Shown piece by piece: positions 7,677-17,543 of a stretch of DNA of 64,000 bases. The notes under the pieces were generated by a model. The model was not told the origin of the DNA. It was given only the letters and a program-made list of their open reading frames with translations, and did not search any database. The DNA is from an uncultured Isosphaeraceae bacterium (GTDB lineage: Bacteria; Planctomycetota; Planctomycetia; Isosphaerales; Isosphaeraceae): NCBI GenBank assembly GCA_945957605.1, contig CAMFLR010000006.1, positions 124,001 through 188,000 of the forward strand, written 5' to 3'. Each line of letters starts with the position of its first letter. Position 1 is the first letter of the stretch. The translations under genes were made by a program, and so were the position numbers.

Positions 7677-9617
7677 ATGGATGCCCATTTCCGCCCGTTC
7701 TCGCTGATTTCCGTTGAACATACATACAAAAAAGATCGTGTCGACTTGCTTCTGAAACCTCGTTCGGTGTTCTGGCTGTCGCTCTGGTTTGGCATTCTGG
7801 CGGGGATCGTGGAAACCGCGGGACTTTTTGGCAAAACGTACCTGTTTCACGCGGGTGCACTCGGTAACCTGCAGATGAACCGGCACGCCTTTTGGATGAT
7901 CTCGGCGGCGAATGCTTTGGTGTTCGGTACACTCGGAATCGTGCTGACGCCACTCGCCCTTTCCAAGCGGTCGCGACTTTCGTTCGCAATCATCTTCCTG
8001 GTCGCGTCGCTGGCGGTATTGTGCGTCCTCTTCACTGTTGCGACCGGTCTCGCATTGGCGGCATATCTTCTGCTTTCATGCGGAATCGGTCTCTGCATGG
8101 CGCGAGGAATCGCTGCCCGTTATGCGCGATTTGAACGAGTCAGACGGCGAACAACGCCCGTATTTCTCGCCGCTTTGCTCGGAATGATCGGTCTATCGCT
8201 CTGCGCCGAATTTTTCGGCGACAAGGTTGTCGCCAAGGGCAGCCGTCCCGCGAAAGGCTCGCCAAACGTCCTTTGGATCGTGCTCGACACAATTCGCGCG
8301 GATAGCCTGAGCCTTTACGGTTACGAGCGGCCCACCTCGCCGCACCTCGAAGCGCTGAGCCGCGCGGGGATTCGCTTTGACAACGCGCGTTCGACCGCCT
8401 CATGGACGCTCCCTTCGCACGCCAGCATGTTCACCGGAAAGTGGCCGCACGAGCTCTCTGCGCGCCTCGGCGTGCCGCTCGACGATCAGGAACCGACGAT
8501 CGCCGAGTATCTCGAATCGAAGGGATACGCCACGGCAGGCTTCGTCGCCAATACCTTCTTTTGCAACGCTTGGTACGGCCTGGGAAGAGGCTTTGGCCAC
8601 TACGAAGACTCATCAATCAATCTCGACACGATCCTGCGAAGTTCGGGATTGGGCCGCAGGCTCGTGAAGGCAATCGGCAATGCTCCGCACGATCGTCCTC
8701 AGGCCCATCGACCACGTCTCAACGCGAAGAGCATCAATCAATCTGCGCTCGATTGGATCGCCGATTGTGATGATCGCCCCTATTTCGTGTTCATGAACTA
8801 CTTTGATGCTCACGACCCCTATTTGCTCCCCGAAGGTGAGGATTCGCCGCAAAACTTTCGGTCATTGGAAGAGACGGACGAGCATCGCGAGATTCTCAGA
8901 AACTGGCATCAAAATCCCCAACGCGACTCGCCCGAAGCGATTCAACTCGCCCGCGACGCCTATGACGAAGGAGTGTCGTATCTCGACGAGCAGGTGGGAC
9001 GATTCGTCGCCGAATTGCGGCAGCGCGGCGATCTGGAAAACACGCTCATCATTGTGACTGCCGACCACGGCGAGCTCATTGGCGAGCATGGTGAGTTCGG
9101 TCACGGCAGCAGCCTTCGACGCCAGCTCACGCACGTGCCGCTGCTGATTATCCCACCTAGCGAGAATTCTTCGCCGCGAGCCGTTTCTCATCCCGTGAGT
9201 CTCCGCGACTTGCCGGCCACGGTCGTCGATATGGCTGGATTGGCGAAAGATTCCCCCTTCCCGGGATGTTCATTAGCGAGGCATTGGTCGGCGAAATCGC
9301 ACGAGTTGAGGGAAACCGATCTCGTCCTGTCGGAGGTCGAACAGATTTATGGTGCGAAAATTCAGGCGGGCAAGTTGCCTCGTGCGCTGGTCGCTGAAGG
9401 CCGGACATACATTCGCCTCAACGATGGACGCGAGGAGCTTTATGACCTCGAAGATGACCCGCAGGAAGCGAAAAATTTGATCCATGCACATGACGAGCAA
9501 GCGGTGATCGCGCGGTTTCGTCGGCGGCTGGAAGCCTTTGAAGCGCGAGAGTCGAATGGCAGAGCGGAAGAGGCGGTTGAAGCGGATCGAGCGCCGGACG
9601 AAAAGTCTCCGGGATAA
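7677..9617 (+). CDS. Membrane-anchored sulfatase-like hydrolase/transferase (Thr at nucleophile site)
   Basis: 646 residues; GGAG lies about eight bases before the ATG. Residues 30-180 contain four or five membrane helices (SVFWLSLWFGILAGIVETAG, FAIIFLVASLAVLCVLFTVA). The rest is an alkaline-phosphatase-superfamily domain: NVLWIVLDTIRAD (metal Asp204, Asp209), TSPHLEALSRAGIRFDNA, WTLPSHASMFTG, VTADHGELIGEHG (metal Asp/His) and the usual C-terminal ELYDLEDDPQEAKNL. In true sulfatases the motif is C/S-x-P-x-R with a formylglycine; here it is Thr244-Leu-Pro-Ser-His248, as in the phosphotransferase and phosphodiesterase members that use Thr. Sulfatase activity is therefore doubtful; a phospho- or phosphonate-ester hydrolase or head-group transferase at the membrane surface is more likely. 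Confidence 0.8.
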   Translation: MDAHFRPFSLISVEHTYKKDRVDLLLKPRSVFWLSLWFGILAGIVETAGLFGKTYLFHAGALGNLQMNRHAFWMISAANALVFGTLGIVLTPLALSKRSRLSFAIIFLVASLAVLCVLFTVATGLALAAYLLLSCGIGLCMARGIAARYARFERVRRRTTPVFLAALLGMIGLSLCAEFFGDKVVAKGSRPAKGSPNVLWIVLDTIRADSLSLYGYERPTSPHLEALSRAGIRFDNARSTASWTLPSHASMFTGKWPHELSARLGVPLDDQEPTIAEYLESKGYATAGFVANTFFCNAWYGLGRGFGHYEDSSINLDTILRSSGLGRRLVKAIGNAPHDRPQAHRPRLNAKSINQSALDWIADCDDRPYFVFMNYFDAHDPYLLPEGEDSPQNFRSLEETDEHREILRNWHQNPQRDSPEAIQLARDAYDEGVSYLDEQVGRFVAELRQRGDLENTLIIVTADHGELIGEHGEFGHGSSLRRQLTHVPLLIIPPSENSSPRAVSHPVSLRDLPATVVDMAGLAKDSPFPGCSLARHWSAKSHELRETDLVLSEVEQIYGAKIQAGKLPRALVAEGRTYIRLNDGREELYDLEDDPQEAKNLIHAHDEQAVIARFRRRLEAFEARESNGRAEEAVEADRAPDEKSPG

Positions 9618-9697
9618 ATCCTTGGTCACGAGACATCGAACACACCAAAGCGATTTCAAGGCGTTTTTTCCGCGGTTCACTAAAGTCTCTGCGCAGC

Positions 9698-9731
9698 AAA
9701 AAAGGCGAGGGACGGAAAACCGTCCCTCGCC
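9698..9731 (-). terminator. Rho-independent terminator of the giant surface protein gene
   Basis: A perfect 12-bp stem GGCGAGGGACGG with an AAAA (minus strand TTTT) loop at 9704-9731, followed on the minus strand by six T. It lies 35 bases after the stop codon at 9767. Confidence 0.9.
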
Positions 9732-9766
9732 CTCGAAGTTTTACAGCAGGTGAGTCGCGTTGCGAC

Positions 9767-12700
9767 TTACTTGCCCTTCTTGGCAGCGGCCTTCACGCTG
9801 ACGTGAGCCAGCGCGGCGTCGTGCACGGCGTGTGCCTTCGCCTTGGCAGCAGCCTTGACCGCAGCTTGGTGCTGGGCCTTGGTCTGGTGGCTGCTGGGCG
9901 TCGGGTAGCCGGTCGGCTTGTGGCCCGGCGGGGTCTTCGGCGAAGCGCTCGAATCCGTCGGGAAGGGGCGGAACGTGTAGCTCGAGCTGGAGACCAGCAG
10001 AGCCTGGAAGTTACCGCCGGGCGTACCGTTGCCCGAGGGCTGGTAGCCGTAGAACTCGCCGTCGAGCGGGTTGCCGGCGATGTCAGAGACACCGTTGCCA
10101 GGCGTGCCGGACTTGATGGTGAGGACGTAGCGGCCAGTGCGGAGCGGGTGACCATTGTTGATGGTCAGGATCGCTTCGACCGGATCGGTCGGGCTGCCCG
10201 AACCGACGATCTGGATCTTGGTGATCAAGTTCGGCGGATACGAGGCCTTCGCGTAGACGCTGAACCGGAAGAAGCTGCCGTCGAGCACGGTCTTGGGATC
10301 GAAGCCGTAGCGGACGCCGAGATCCTGGAAGGCGATGATGATCTGGCCGAGCGGACGACGGAAGATGGTTTCCGTAACCGTGGGGCCAGTCGTGTCGATC
10401 ACCAGGTCCGGGCCGCCGGTGCCGCCGAAGCCGAGGAGAACCACCGGCCCGGTGACATCGTTCAGGTTGTTCGGATCCGTCGCCGTCGCGGTGACGACGT
10501 AGGCGTTGTCAGCAAGAGCAACCGTCGAGCGGATCGACCAGTGGCCCGAGGCGTCGGTCACACCCGAACCGATGAGCATCGGCGGGTTCTGGTTCGACAC
10601 GTACAGGTTGATGATCGAGCCAGGCTCGCTGGTGCCGTTGAACGTCGGCTGAACAACATTGGTGATGTTGTCGCTGTTCGAGATACCGCTGTCGCTGGCC
10701 GGGTCGAGACGACCGGTGATGACGAACGGAACCTCGGAGATCGTGGCGGTGGTAACGACATGGAGGCGAGCGCCGCCGTCGTCGGTCACCACGACGTTCA
10801 CGTTGTACACACCAGGCGATTCGTAGGTGTGCGAGCCGAGAACGGTGAAGGTCACCCCGTCAGAACCAAGCACGATCGTGCCGGTGGTGGTGGGCTTGCC
10901 ATCGCCCCAATCGATGGTGGCGACGTAGTTGAGCGGATCTTCAGGACCGCCCGAGTCGGTGAACGTAGCGACCGGAACGTTGCTGAGCGGCACGCGTTCC
11001 TTGCCGGTGATGGGCACACCCTGGCCGACGAGCGGAGCGTCAACCACCGTGGCGATCGACGTGGCCGAGGCCGTCGATCCGCCGAGGTCATTGATCGTCG
11101 TGGTGACGACGTACTGACCTTCTTCGGCGTAGGTGTGGGTGCCAGTGACCTTGAAGGCAGCGCCCAGAACCGTCGAGCCGCCAGACGCGGTGACCACGCC
11201 AGCGCTCGTCGTGCCGTCACCCCAGTTGATCGAGACCGTGAAGTCGCTGGGCACGCCCAACGGATTCGAGTCGATGAACGTGGCGACGAGCAGGTTGGAG
11301 TTCTGACCTTCAACCGCGACGATCGGCTGCGTCGTGGCGAGCAGCGGAGCGTCAGCAATCGTGGCCGTCGCGTTCAACGTGGCGGTGACGCCAGCGGTGC
11401 TCTTGACGGTGACGACGATCGCATACGGCGTGGCGCCCGACTCTTCAGCGTAGGTGTGGTTCGACGAGACGTAGAACGTTCCGTCCGGAGCTTCGACGAT
11501 GGTCGCGGTCGAAACCGGCGTACCGTCGCCCCAGTCCACAGAAGCCGTGAAGTCGCGGGCGGTCGCCAGCGGGTTGGCGCTGGTGAAGGTACCAACAACC
11601 AGGCCGCTGAGAGCCGCACCTTCGGTTCCAGTCAGAGCCGCGTTCGAGCCCGGCGTGAGAGCCGCGCCGGTGACGGTGGCCGTGCTGGTGGCCGTCGCAA
11701 CCGAACCGCCGTTGTCAACGATCGAAACCGTGACGGGGAAGGTGCCGAACTTGTAGGTGTGCGTACCGGTCACCACAAACGCGGTGCCCACGCCACCCGG
11801 CTGGGTGACGGTGCCCGAGCTCACGATACCGTCGCCCCAGTTGATCGCAACCGTGAAGTCGCTGATCGGAGCGTTCGGATTCGCGTCGGTGAAGGTCGCA
11901 ACCTGACCGGTGAACGGAGTGCCTTCGACCGCCGAGACGGCAGTGCCCGTCGCGGTGAGCGCGGCGTCGGCAATCGTGGCCTGGCTGGCCGCGGTTGTGC
12001 CGCTGCCGCCGGCGTCGCTAATCGCGACCGTGATGCTGTACTTGCCGCTTTCGAGGTACGTGTGCGGAGTTCCGCTCGTCACCTGGAAGCCGGAGATTGC
12101 ACCACCAGCGACCGAGATCACACCGGCGCTCGACGTGCCGTCGCCCCAGAAGATCGTCGCGGTGTAGTCACCAACAGCACCGGCGGGATCAGCGTCGGCG
12201 AAGTTGGCAACCAGCGTACCAGCCGGGATTGCAGCACCTTCGACACCCAGCACGTTCACGCCAGCCGACGACAGCGGAGCGTCTTCAACGACCGCCGAGG
12301 CGGTGATCGTCGTGGTCGGCCCGTTGATGTCGTTGACAGTGACTGTGATCGGGTTCGACGCCGATTCCTCAGCGTAGGTGTGCGTACCGGTGACGGTGAA
12401 CACACCAGCCGAAGACTGCGTGATCGTACCGGTCGATGTCGAGCCGTCGCCCCACGCGATCGTGGCCGAGAACTGCAGGATATTCGCGATCGGGTTGCCG
12501 GTGGTGAACTCGCCAAGCTGAGCGGTGAACGGCTGGCCTTCGACGACGGTCAGGGCAGCGCCCGGGCCGTTCGGAGCCAACGTGGCCGCGCTCACAGTGG
12601 CGGTCGAGGTCGCGGTAGCGGTCGATCCGCCAGCGTCGTTGATCGTCACCGAAATCGGGTACGATCCAGCCTTGTAGGTCTGCGAACCGGTGACGACGAA

Positions 12701-15700
12701 CGCGGTGCCAACGCCGCCCGGCTGCGTGATCGTGCCGGAGGTGATAACGCCGTTGCCCCAGTTGATCGTCGCGGTGAAGTCGCTCAGCGGAGCGGTCGGG
12801 TTGGCGTCGGTGAACGTCGCAACCTGGCCGGTGAATGGATTGCCGTCGACGGCGAGAACGGCGGTGCCGGTCGCGCTCAGCGGAGCGTCAGCGATGGTCG
12901 CATTGCTGCTGGCCAACGTGGTGGCGCCACCGACGTCGTTGATGGTGACGGTAACCGAGTAGTTGCCCTCTTCCGCGTAGGTGTGGGCAGTGCCACTGCG
13001 AACGAGGAAACCGGAAATCGGTCCGCCGGCGACGGTGATCACACCAGCGCTCGTCGTGCCGTCGCCCCAGTCGATCGTCGCGGTGAACTCGCCCACGGTC
13101 GCAGCCGTGTTGGAGTCGGAGAACGTCGCAACCAAGGTTCCGACGGCGATCGGAGCACCTTCGACACCCAACACATTCACGCCGCTCGAGCTGAGCGGAG
13201 CGTCTTGAACGGTCGCGGTCGAGTTGATCGTCGTGGTGCTGCCACCGTTCGTCTGCAGCGTCGTGACGATGCCGTTCGACGTCGCAGTGCTCTTGCTCTG
13301 GTTGTGCGTGACAGTGATGACGATGTCCGGAGTCGATTCATCAGCATACGTGTGTGTGCCGATGACGTCGAAGCCGCCGGTGCCATTGGCAACGATCGTG
13401 CCCGCGGAGGTCGTGCCGTCGCCCCAGGCGATCGACGCGGTGAAATCGCTGGCCGCTTCGATCGGGTTGACCTGGTTCGGAACCGGCGCCGGATTTGAGG
13501 CCGAGAACGAACCAACGATACCGCTGAACGTGCTGCCTTCAACCGCCGTGATGGTCGCCGCGGTGTTCACCAACGGCAGGTCAAGGATGTTGTTGACGGC
13601 GACGTTGGTGAAGCCAAGATACGTGAGCGTCGGCGAGGCGCCGGCGATCAGCGTGGTCGTGGTCTGCGCGGTCGTCGTATTGCCAGCGTCGAAGATCAGG
13701 TTGTTGACGCCCGGGCCACCGTTAACAGTCGCAGCAGCGCCGAGGCCAGCCGCGTTCACGTTGACCGTGTCGGAGCCGTTGGCGGTGTTGACCGTGACGG
13801 GCGCACCCGTCGGAGTGGCAATCAGGGTGACGAAGTCGGTGCCGCCACCGGTGTTGATCGTCAGGGTCGCGAGACCTTGCGTCACGCCGGGGTCATTCAC
13901 TGAGACCGTGGCGTCGAGAGGGCCGGTCGAGTTCACGGTGACGTTGGTCTTGTTCGCGATCGCCGCGGACTCAAAGCCCGGAGGCGTATCAGCGCTCGCG
14001 ATCAACGTGCCGGGAAGGCCGTTTGCGGTGGTCGGGGTCAGCGAGATCGTGTTCGGCGCGGCCGGGGCGTTGAACGTGTAGTTCGTGACGCTAACCGTGT
14101 CGATCACGGGGCTCAGGCCGGTGAAGCCAATGGTCGAGCCATCGAGGTCGATATTGCCAGCACCGGGGCCGGTCGCGGTGTAGGTCTCGTTGGTGAACGA
14201 GGGCGCACCACCCGGAAGATCGTTGACGAGCACGAGCGTGTTGTTCGTGCCGCCACCGCCGCTGAACGTTTCGCCGCCAGCCGGAATCGGGTTGCCGCCG
14301 CTGAAGTCGATCGTCGCGGTCGAATCGCCCGAGCCACCGTTCAGCTCGATCGAGTTCATACCGGTCGAAGTGACGGTGTGAGCGGTCGGGTCGGTGATGG
14401 TCGTCTGCACCGTGGCGCCGACAACGACCTGATTGAAGTTATCGCCGCCGCTGCTGGCGGAGATCTGGAGATCGTCGGTACCACCGTTGCCGACGACGGT
14501 CACGTTTCCAGCACCAGCCGGAATGATGAACGTGTCGTTACCGCTGCCACCGGTCAGGGTCGAATCAACACCAACCGGAGCGGTGAAGGTGTTGCCACCC
14601 GAACCACCGATCGCGTTCTCGATGTTGGCACCCGTTCCGATGCCCGTCGCAGTTTGCGGGCTGGCATTGAGGTCGACCGATACGGCGGTCGTGTACGCCG
14701 AGTAGTCGAGCGTATCGACGCCGGCCTGACCGTCGATCGCGCCGCCGCCGGTCGAAGCACCGTCAGCGAAGACGAGGGAGTCGTTGCCGGTTCCCATGTC
14801 GATCGAGATGGGGTAGCCAGGCGAACCGTCGGTGTTCAGGTTGTAGGTATTGCCGCCCGAACCGCCCTTGAGCAGCAGCGAGCTGAGAGCGCTCGAAGCA
14901 TAATTCACCGGCGATGCAGCGACGCCGAGCATACCAGTGACCGAGTCGGCCGCGATCGCCACGCTGAGGGCGGTCGTGTCGTTCGAGTCGTCGATCACCA
15001 GCGCCGCCGTGGTGGCGCCAGACTTGGTGATGTTGACGCTGTTGGCAAGAATGCTGGTCGTCAGGCCAAGAGCGTGATTCGCGCTGCTATCACCCAGGAA
15101 GATCTGGTCTGCGCCAGCGCCGCCGTTCAAGTTGAGCGTGCTACCGGTGCCCGCGCCCGAAACGTAGACCGCATCAGCGCCGTCACCCGTGAAGAGCGAG
15201 GTGGTGTTGCTGGCCTGCGTGCTCTGAACGTCGAACGTGTTGCCGCCCGAACCGCCGCGAACGGTGAGAGCACCGACGGCGTTGAACGTCACGTTGCCGG
15301 TCGCGTTGAAACCGGTGATTCCGGTCGACTTGACGACGAACGTGCGAGCCGTGGAATCGACCGAATCGTCGACTTCCATCGTCGCGTTGTTGGTGTTGTT
15401 CAGGTCGACGTGGCCGAGGACAGCGCTCGTGTCGCCGGAATTGCCGACCTTGACCGCACCGTGGGCCGCGGTGATATCAAGGGTTGCAGTCGAAGAGAGC
15501 GAGCGAACGGTCGTCGTCCCTGCACCCGTGCCCGTGTTCAGGGCCATCGTGTTCGTCGGCGTGCCCGTGAACGTCACGTTGTCGTTCTGAGTGCCGCCGA
15601 AGATATTCAAGGCCGAAAGCGAACCGGTGGTGATATTGACCGATCCACCACCGAGAATGTTCGAGATCGACGTACCGCTCACGGTTGCCGACGTCGTCAC

Positions 15701-16252
15701 CGCGGTGTTCGCCGAGTCGTCGACATTCAGCGTCGTCGTGCCCAGCGCGTTGTTGATCGAGACGTTATTGGTAATGTCCTGAACGCCGTGCAGCGCATTA
15801 CCCAGGAAGACCGTCTGGGTGCCACCGGCGTTGTTTGTCGGCGAGATCGACAGCGGTTCGATGACCGACTGGATGTGGAACGTGTCGGTGCCGTCACCGG
15901 TGTTCATGATGATCGAGCCGACCGGACCGTCGGGGATCGTCGCCGTGTGACCCGAAGGATCGACAGTGACGCCCGCCGCGATCGCATTCGCGGTCAAGAC
16001 GATCGTGTCGCCGGAGTCGCTCAGGATGTCAGTGTTCGTCGCTGAGTTAAACGCGAACGTGACATTGTTGTTGTTACCCGACGCGGCGCTGTACGAGAGA
16101 ACGCCGGAGGTGAGATCGAGGGTCGAAAGGACCTGTCGCTCTTCCAAACGCTCTAATCGGACGTTGGCCTCCAAACGACGCAGAGTGCGCTTGCTCTGTC
16201 GCTTTTTGTGATTCCCGCCGGGGGACCAAAAATCACTGGCTGACGCTTTCAT
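9767..16252 (-). CDS. Giant exported protein with nine PKD-like domains (probable cell-surface protein)
   Basis: 2161 residues from the ATG at 16252, preferred over 16294 because GGAGAA sits just upstream. The basic N-terminus ending in RLERLEERQVLSTLD resembles the planctomycete leader that precedes huge exported proteins. Residues ~45-900 are Gly/Asn/Thr/Asp-rich beta-repeats (GGAGADQIFLGD, GGSGNDTFIIPAG). From ~900 to 1830 there are nine PKD-like domains of ~103 residues, each with a core such as DFTATINWGDG and a later GTHTYAEE; the WGDG motifs fall every ~310 bases from about 13430 to 10905. They form a three-domain super-repeat (see findings). One bacterial Ig-like domain follows (TFNGTSEPGSIINLYV), then a C-terminal beta region and a Lys/Ala/His-rich tail (KAAAKAKAHAVHDAALAH). 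Probable adhesion or cell-envelope role. No cysteines or sortase motif noticed. Confidence 0.85.
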   Translation of the reverse strand: MKASASDFWSPGGNHKKRQSKRTLRRLEANVRLERLEERQVLSTLDLTSGVLSYSAASGNNNNVTFAFNSATNTDILSDSGDTIVLTANAIAAGVTVDPSGHTATIPDGPVGSIIMNTGDGTDTFHIQSVIEPLSISPTNNAGGTQTVFLGNALHGVQDITNNVSINNALGTTTLNVDDSANTAVTTSATVSGTSISNILGGGSVNITTGSLSALNIFGGTQNDNVTFTGTPTNTMALNTGTGAGTTTVRSLSSTATLDITAAHGAVKVGNSGDTSAVLGHVDLNNTNNATMEVDDSVDSTARTFVVKSTGITGFNATGNVTFNAVGALTVRGGSGGNTFDVQSTQASNTTSLFTGDGADAVYVSGAGTGSTLNLNGGAGADQIFLGDSSANHALGLTTSILANSVNITKSGATTAALVIDDSNDTTALSVAIAADSVTGMLGVAASPVNYASSALSSLLLKGGSGGNTYNLNTDGSPGYPISIDMGTGNDSLVFADGASTGGGAIDGQAGVDTLDYSAYTTAVSVDLNASPQTATGIGTGANIENAIGGSGGNTFTAPVGVDSTLTGGSGNDTFIIPAGAGNVTVVGNGGTDDLQISASSGGDNFNQVVVGATVQTTITDPTAHTVTSTGMNSIELNGGSGDSTATIDFSGGNPIPAGGETFSGGGGTNNTLVLVNDLPGGAPSFTNETYTATGPGAGNIDLDGSTIGFTGLSPVIDTVSVTNYTFNAPAAPNTISLTPTTANGLPGTLIASADTPPGFESAAIANKTNVTVNSTGPLDATVSVNDPGVTQGLATLTINTGGGTDFVTLIATPTGAPVTVNTANGSDTVNVNAAGLGAAATVNGGPGVNNLIFDAGNTTTAQTTTTLIAGASPTLTYLGFTNVAVNNILDLPLVNTAATITAVEGSTFSGIVGSFSASNPAPVPNQVNPIEAASDFTASIAWGDGTTSAGTIVANGTGGFDVIGTHTYADESTPDIVITVTHNQSKSTATSNGIVTTLQTNGGSTTTINSTATVQDAPLSSSGVNVLGVEGAPIAVGTLVATFSDSNTAATVGEFTATIDWGDGTTSAGVITVAGGPISGFLVRSGTAHTYAEEGNYSVTVTINDVGGATTLASSNATIADAPLSATGTAVLAVDGNPFTGQVATFTDANPTAPLSDFTATINWGNGVITSGTITQPGGVGTAFVVTGSQTYKAGSYPISVTINDAGGSTATATSTATVSAATLAPNGPGAALTVVEGQPFTAQLGEFTTGNPIANILQFSATIAWGDGSTSTGTITQSSAGVFTVTGTHTYAEESASNPITVTVNDINGPTTTITASAVVEDAPLSSAGVNVLGVEGAAIPAGTLVANFADADPAGAVGDYTATIFWGDGTSSAGVISVAGGAISGFQVTSGTPHTYLESGKYSITVAISDAGGSGTTAASQATIADAALTATGTAVSAVEGTPFTGQVATFTDANPNAPISDFTVAINWGDGIVSSGTVTQPGGVGTAFVVTGTHTYKFGTFPVTVSIVDNGGSVATATSTATVTGAALTPGSNAALTGTEGAALSGLVVGTFTSANPLATARDFTASVDWGDGTPVSTATIVEAPDGTFYVSSNHTYAEESGATPYAIVVTVKSTAGVTATLNATATIADAPLLATTQPIVAVEGQNSNLLVATFIDSNPLGVPSDFTVSINWGDGTTSAGVVTASGGSTVLGAAFKVTGTHTYAEEGQYVVTTTINDLGGSTASATSIATVVDAPLVGQGVPITGKERVPLSNVPVATFTDSGGPEDPLNYVATIDWGDGKPTTTGTIVLGSDGVTFTVLGSHTYESPGVYNVNVVVTDDGGARLHVVTTATISEVPFVITGRLDPASDSGISNSDNITNVVQPTFNGTSEPGSIINLYVSNQNPPMLIGSGVTDASGHWSIRSTVALADNAYVVTATATDPNNLNDVTGPVVLLGFGGTGGPDLVIDTTGPTVTETIFRRPLGQIIIAFQDLGVRYGFDPKTVLDGSFFRFSVYAKASYPPNLITKIQIVGSGSPTDPVEAILTINNGHPLRTGRYVLTIKSGTPGNGVSDIAGNPLDGEFYGYQPSGNGTPGGNFQALLVSSSSYTFRPFPTDSSASPKTPPGHKPTGYPTPSSHQTKAQHQAAVKAAAKAKAHAVHDAALAHVSVKAAAKKGK

Positions 16253-17417
16253 GAACACTTCTCCGAGGATGGATGGAGAACTTCGACCGGTCACCGCGCA
16301 GGGGCAGCGGCGCCCTCACGCGGGTATACGCTTGAGGATCCTTCCTCGGAAAACGCTCCTCGCACGACAGAAGCTCAGATCTCAGACACGAATTGATGGC
16401 CAATTCGACGAAGCGGGAGACGGGCCAAAATGCGAGTCGGCGGACCAACCAAGCAGCGAAACGTCAAGTGGTAGGCAATATGACTTGGGGGCGAGGTGTA
16501 AACCGATGTATGCGTGCACAAACCGACGAGTCACCGCGCGACTAACCCCAATTCTATCCCACACAGAACGCCGTGCCGGGGTGCCTAAAGAAACACAGCC
16601 CAAACTCGCCATGTTGACGAGATTCAACCTGTGCCCTCATGCCTGTCGCACTATAGCCACACCGAAAACCCATTGCATCTTTTTTTTTTGAAAAAAACCT
16701 TCCAAACCCCCCAAAGCCCCATCGCTACCACCTAACTACTCTTTCATACGTAAACTGAGTCAATGCAAAAAATGCTTCAAATAAAGGGAAATAACGATGG
16801 AAATTTAGACCGCGAGCCAAAACACAAACCTGAACCGTGTTGCAAAAAAACAACATTCTTAAGCTAGGCGCGCGGACCGACAACGCTGAATTTGGGATGA
16901 CTAAGTAGACTAGCGAAATGTTTTCGGCATTAACGAAGATAAAAGCGACCCCAAAAAATGGCCGCAGAAACCGCGCGTTTTCGCAGCATTAAAGTTTGAT
17001 CGACGGCGTGCCGACAGCCTGTTTTCCCAGGTATTCACGAGGAGCTCACGAGTTCTTTACCAGCTCGTCAACTCGAAAAGCAGGTGTTTTTCCACTGAAC
17101 ACACAGACAGATCACTGGCAAAAAGACGTAACGCACAGATAAGTGCAAAGATGTCTCAATATGTTCGTTTTTGTTCGGAATGATCTGAAGCGACCGGTAA
17201 GCCTAAATAGCAAATAACGACGATCTTCTCCGCCAAATTCCTCCATCCTGACCGCCCATGGCTTCAAGCATGCACATCCCGGGCCAAGTGTATGTCTGTT
17301 TAGAAAAACGTAAAACGCGCGCGGCTGCTCCCCTTCTCCGGTAAGCCAGAAAAGGCGGGCGCAACCTTGTGCGTCGTAGATCTGCGTGTTATGGGCTCGT
17401 TCGAAAAGGCACAGCCA
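16253..17417. other. Long AT-richer non-coding stretch
   Basis: About 1.17 kb with no convincing gene, clearly lower in GC than the surrounding genes (homopolymer runs near 16680-16695). Its left end must hold the promoter and untranslated leader of the giant surface protein; on the minus strand a TATAGT at 16650-16655 is a weak -10 candidate. No tmRNA, RNase P or SRP signature was recognised. Confidence 0.5.
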
Positions 17418-17455
17418 ATAAAAAAGCCACCTCGGCCAAGGGACCGAGGTGGCTT
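17418..17455 (-). terminator. Rho-independent terminator of tRNA-Phe
   Basis: A perfect 12-bp stem (AAGCCACCTCGG with CCGAGGTGGCTT, 17424-17455) with an 8-base loop. On the minus strand it runs into TTTTTTATT. It begins 16 bases past the 3' end of the tRNA gene. Confidence 0.9.
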
Positions 17456-17470
17456 CAAGCTGATCAAAAG

Positions 17471-17543
17471 TGGGCAGAGCCGGGATCGAACCGGCGACAC
17501 CAGGATTTTCAGTCCTGTGCTCTACCAGCTGAGCTATCTGCCC
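17471..17543 (-). tRNA. tRNA-Phe (anticodon GAA)
   Basis: A complete 73-base cloverleaf: acceptor GGGCAGA/TCTGCCC with discriminator A, D arm GCTC-AGCTGGTA-GAGC, anticodon stem CAGGA/TCCTG with loop CTGAAAA, five-base variable loop, T arm GCCGG-TTCGATC-CCGGC. CCA is not encoded. It is a single-gene unit ending in the strong terminator at 17418-17455. Confidence 0.95.

Noticed and set aside
9803-13498. A 1231-codon open frame on the plus strand
   Set aside because: It is antisense to the PKD-repeat protein and has the Arg/Asp/Gly-rich composition typical of the complementary reading of GC-rich repeats; no domain, start site or function can be seen.
14378-16045. A 555-codon open frame on the plus strand
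   Set aside because: Same reason: an antisense shadow of the giant surface protein.
16251-16691. A 146-codon frame in the leader of the giant surface gene
   Set aside because: No ribosome site, odd composition and poly-Phe end from a T-run; looks like chance.
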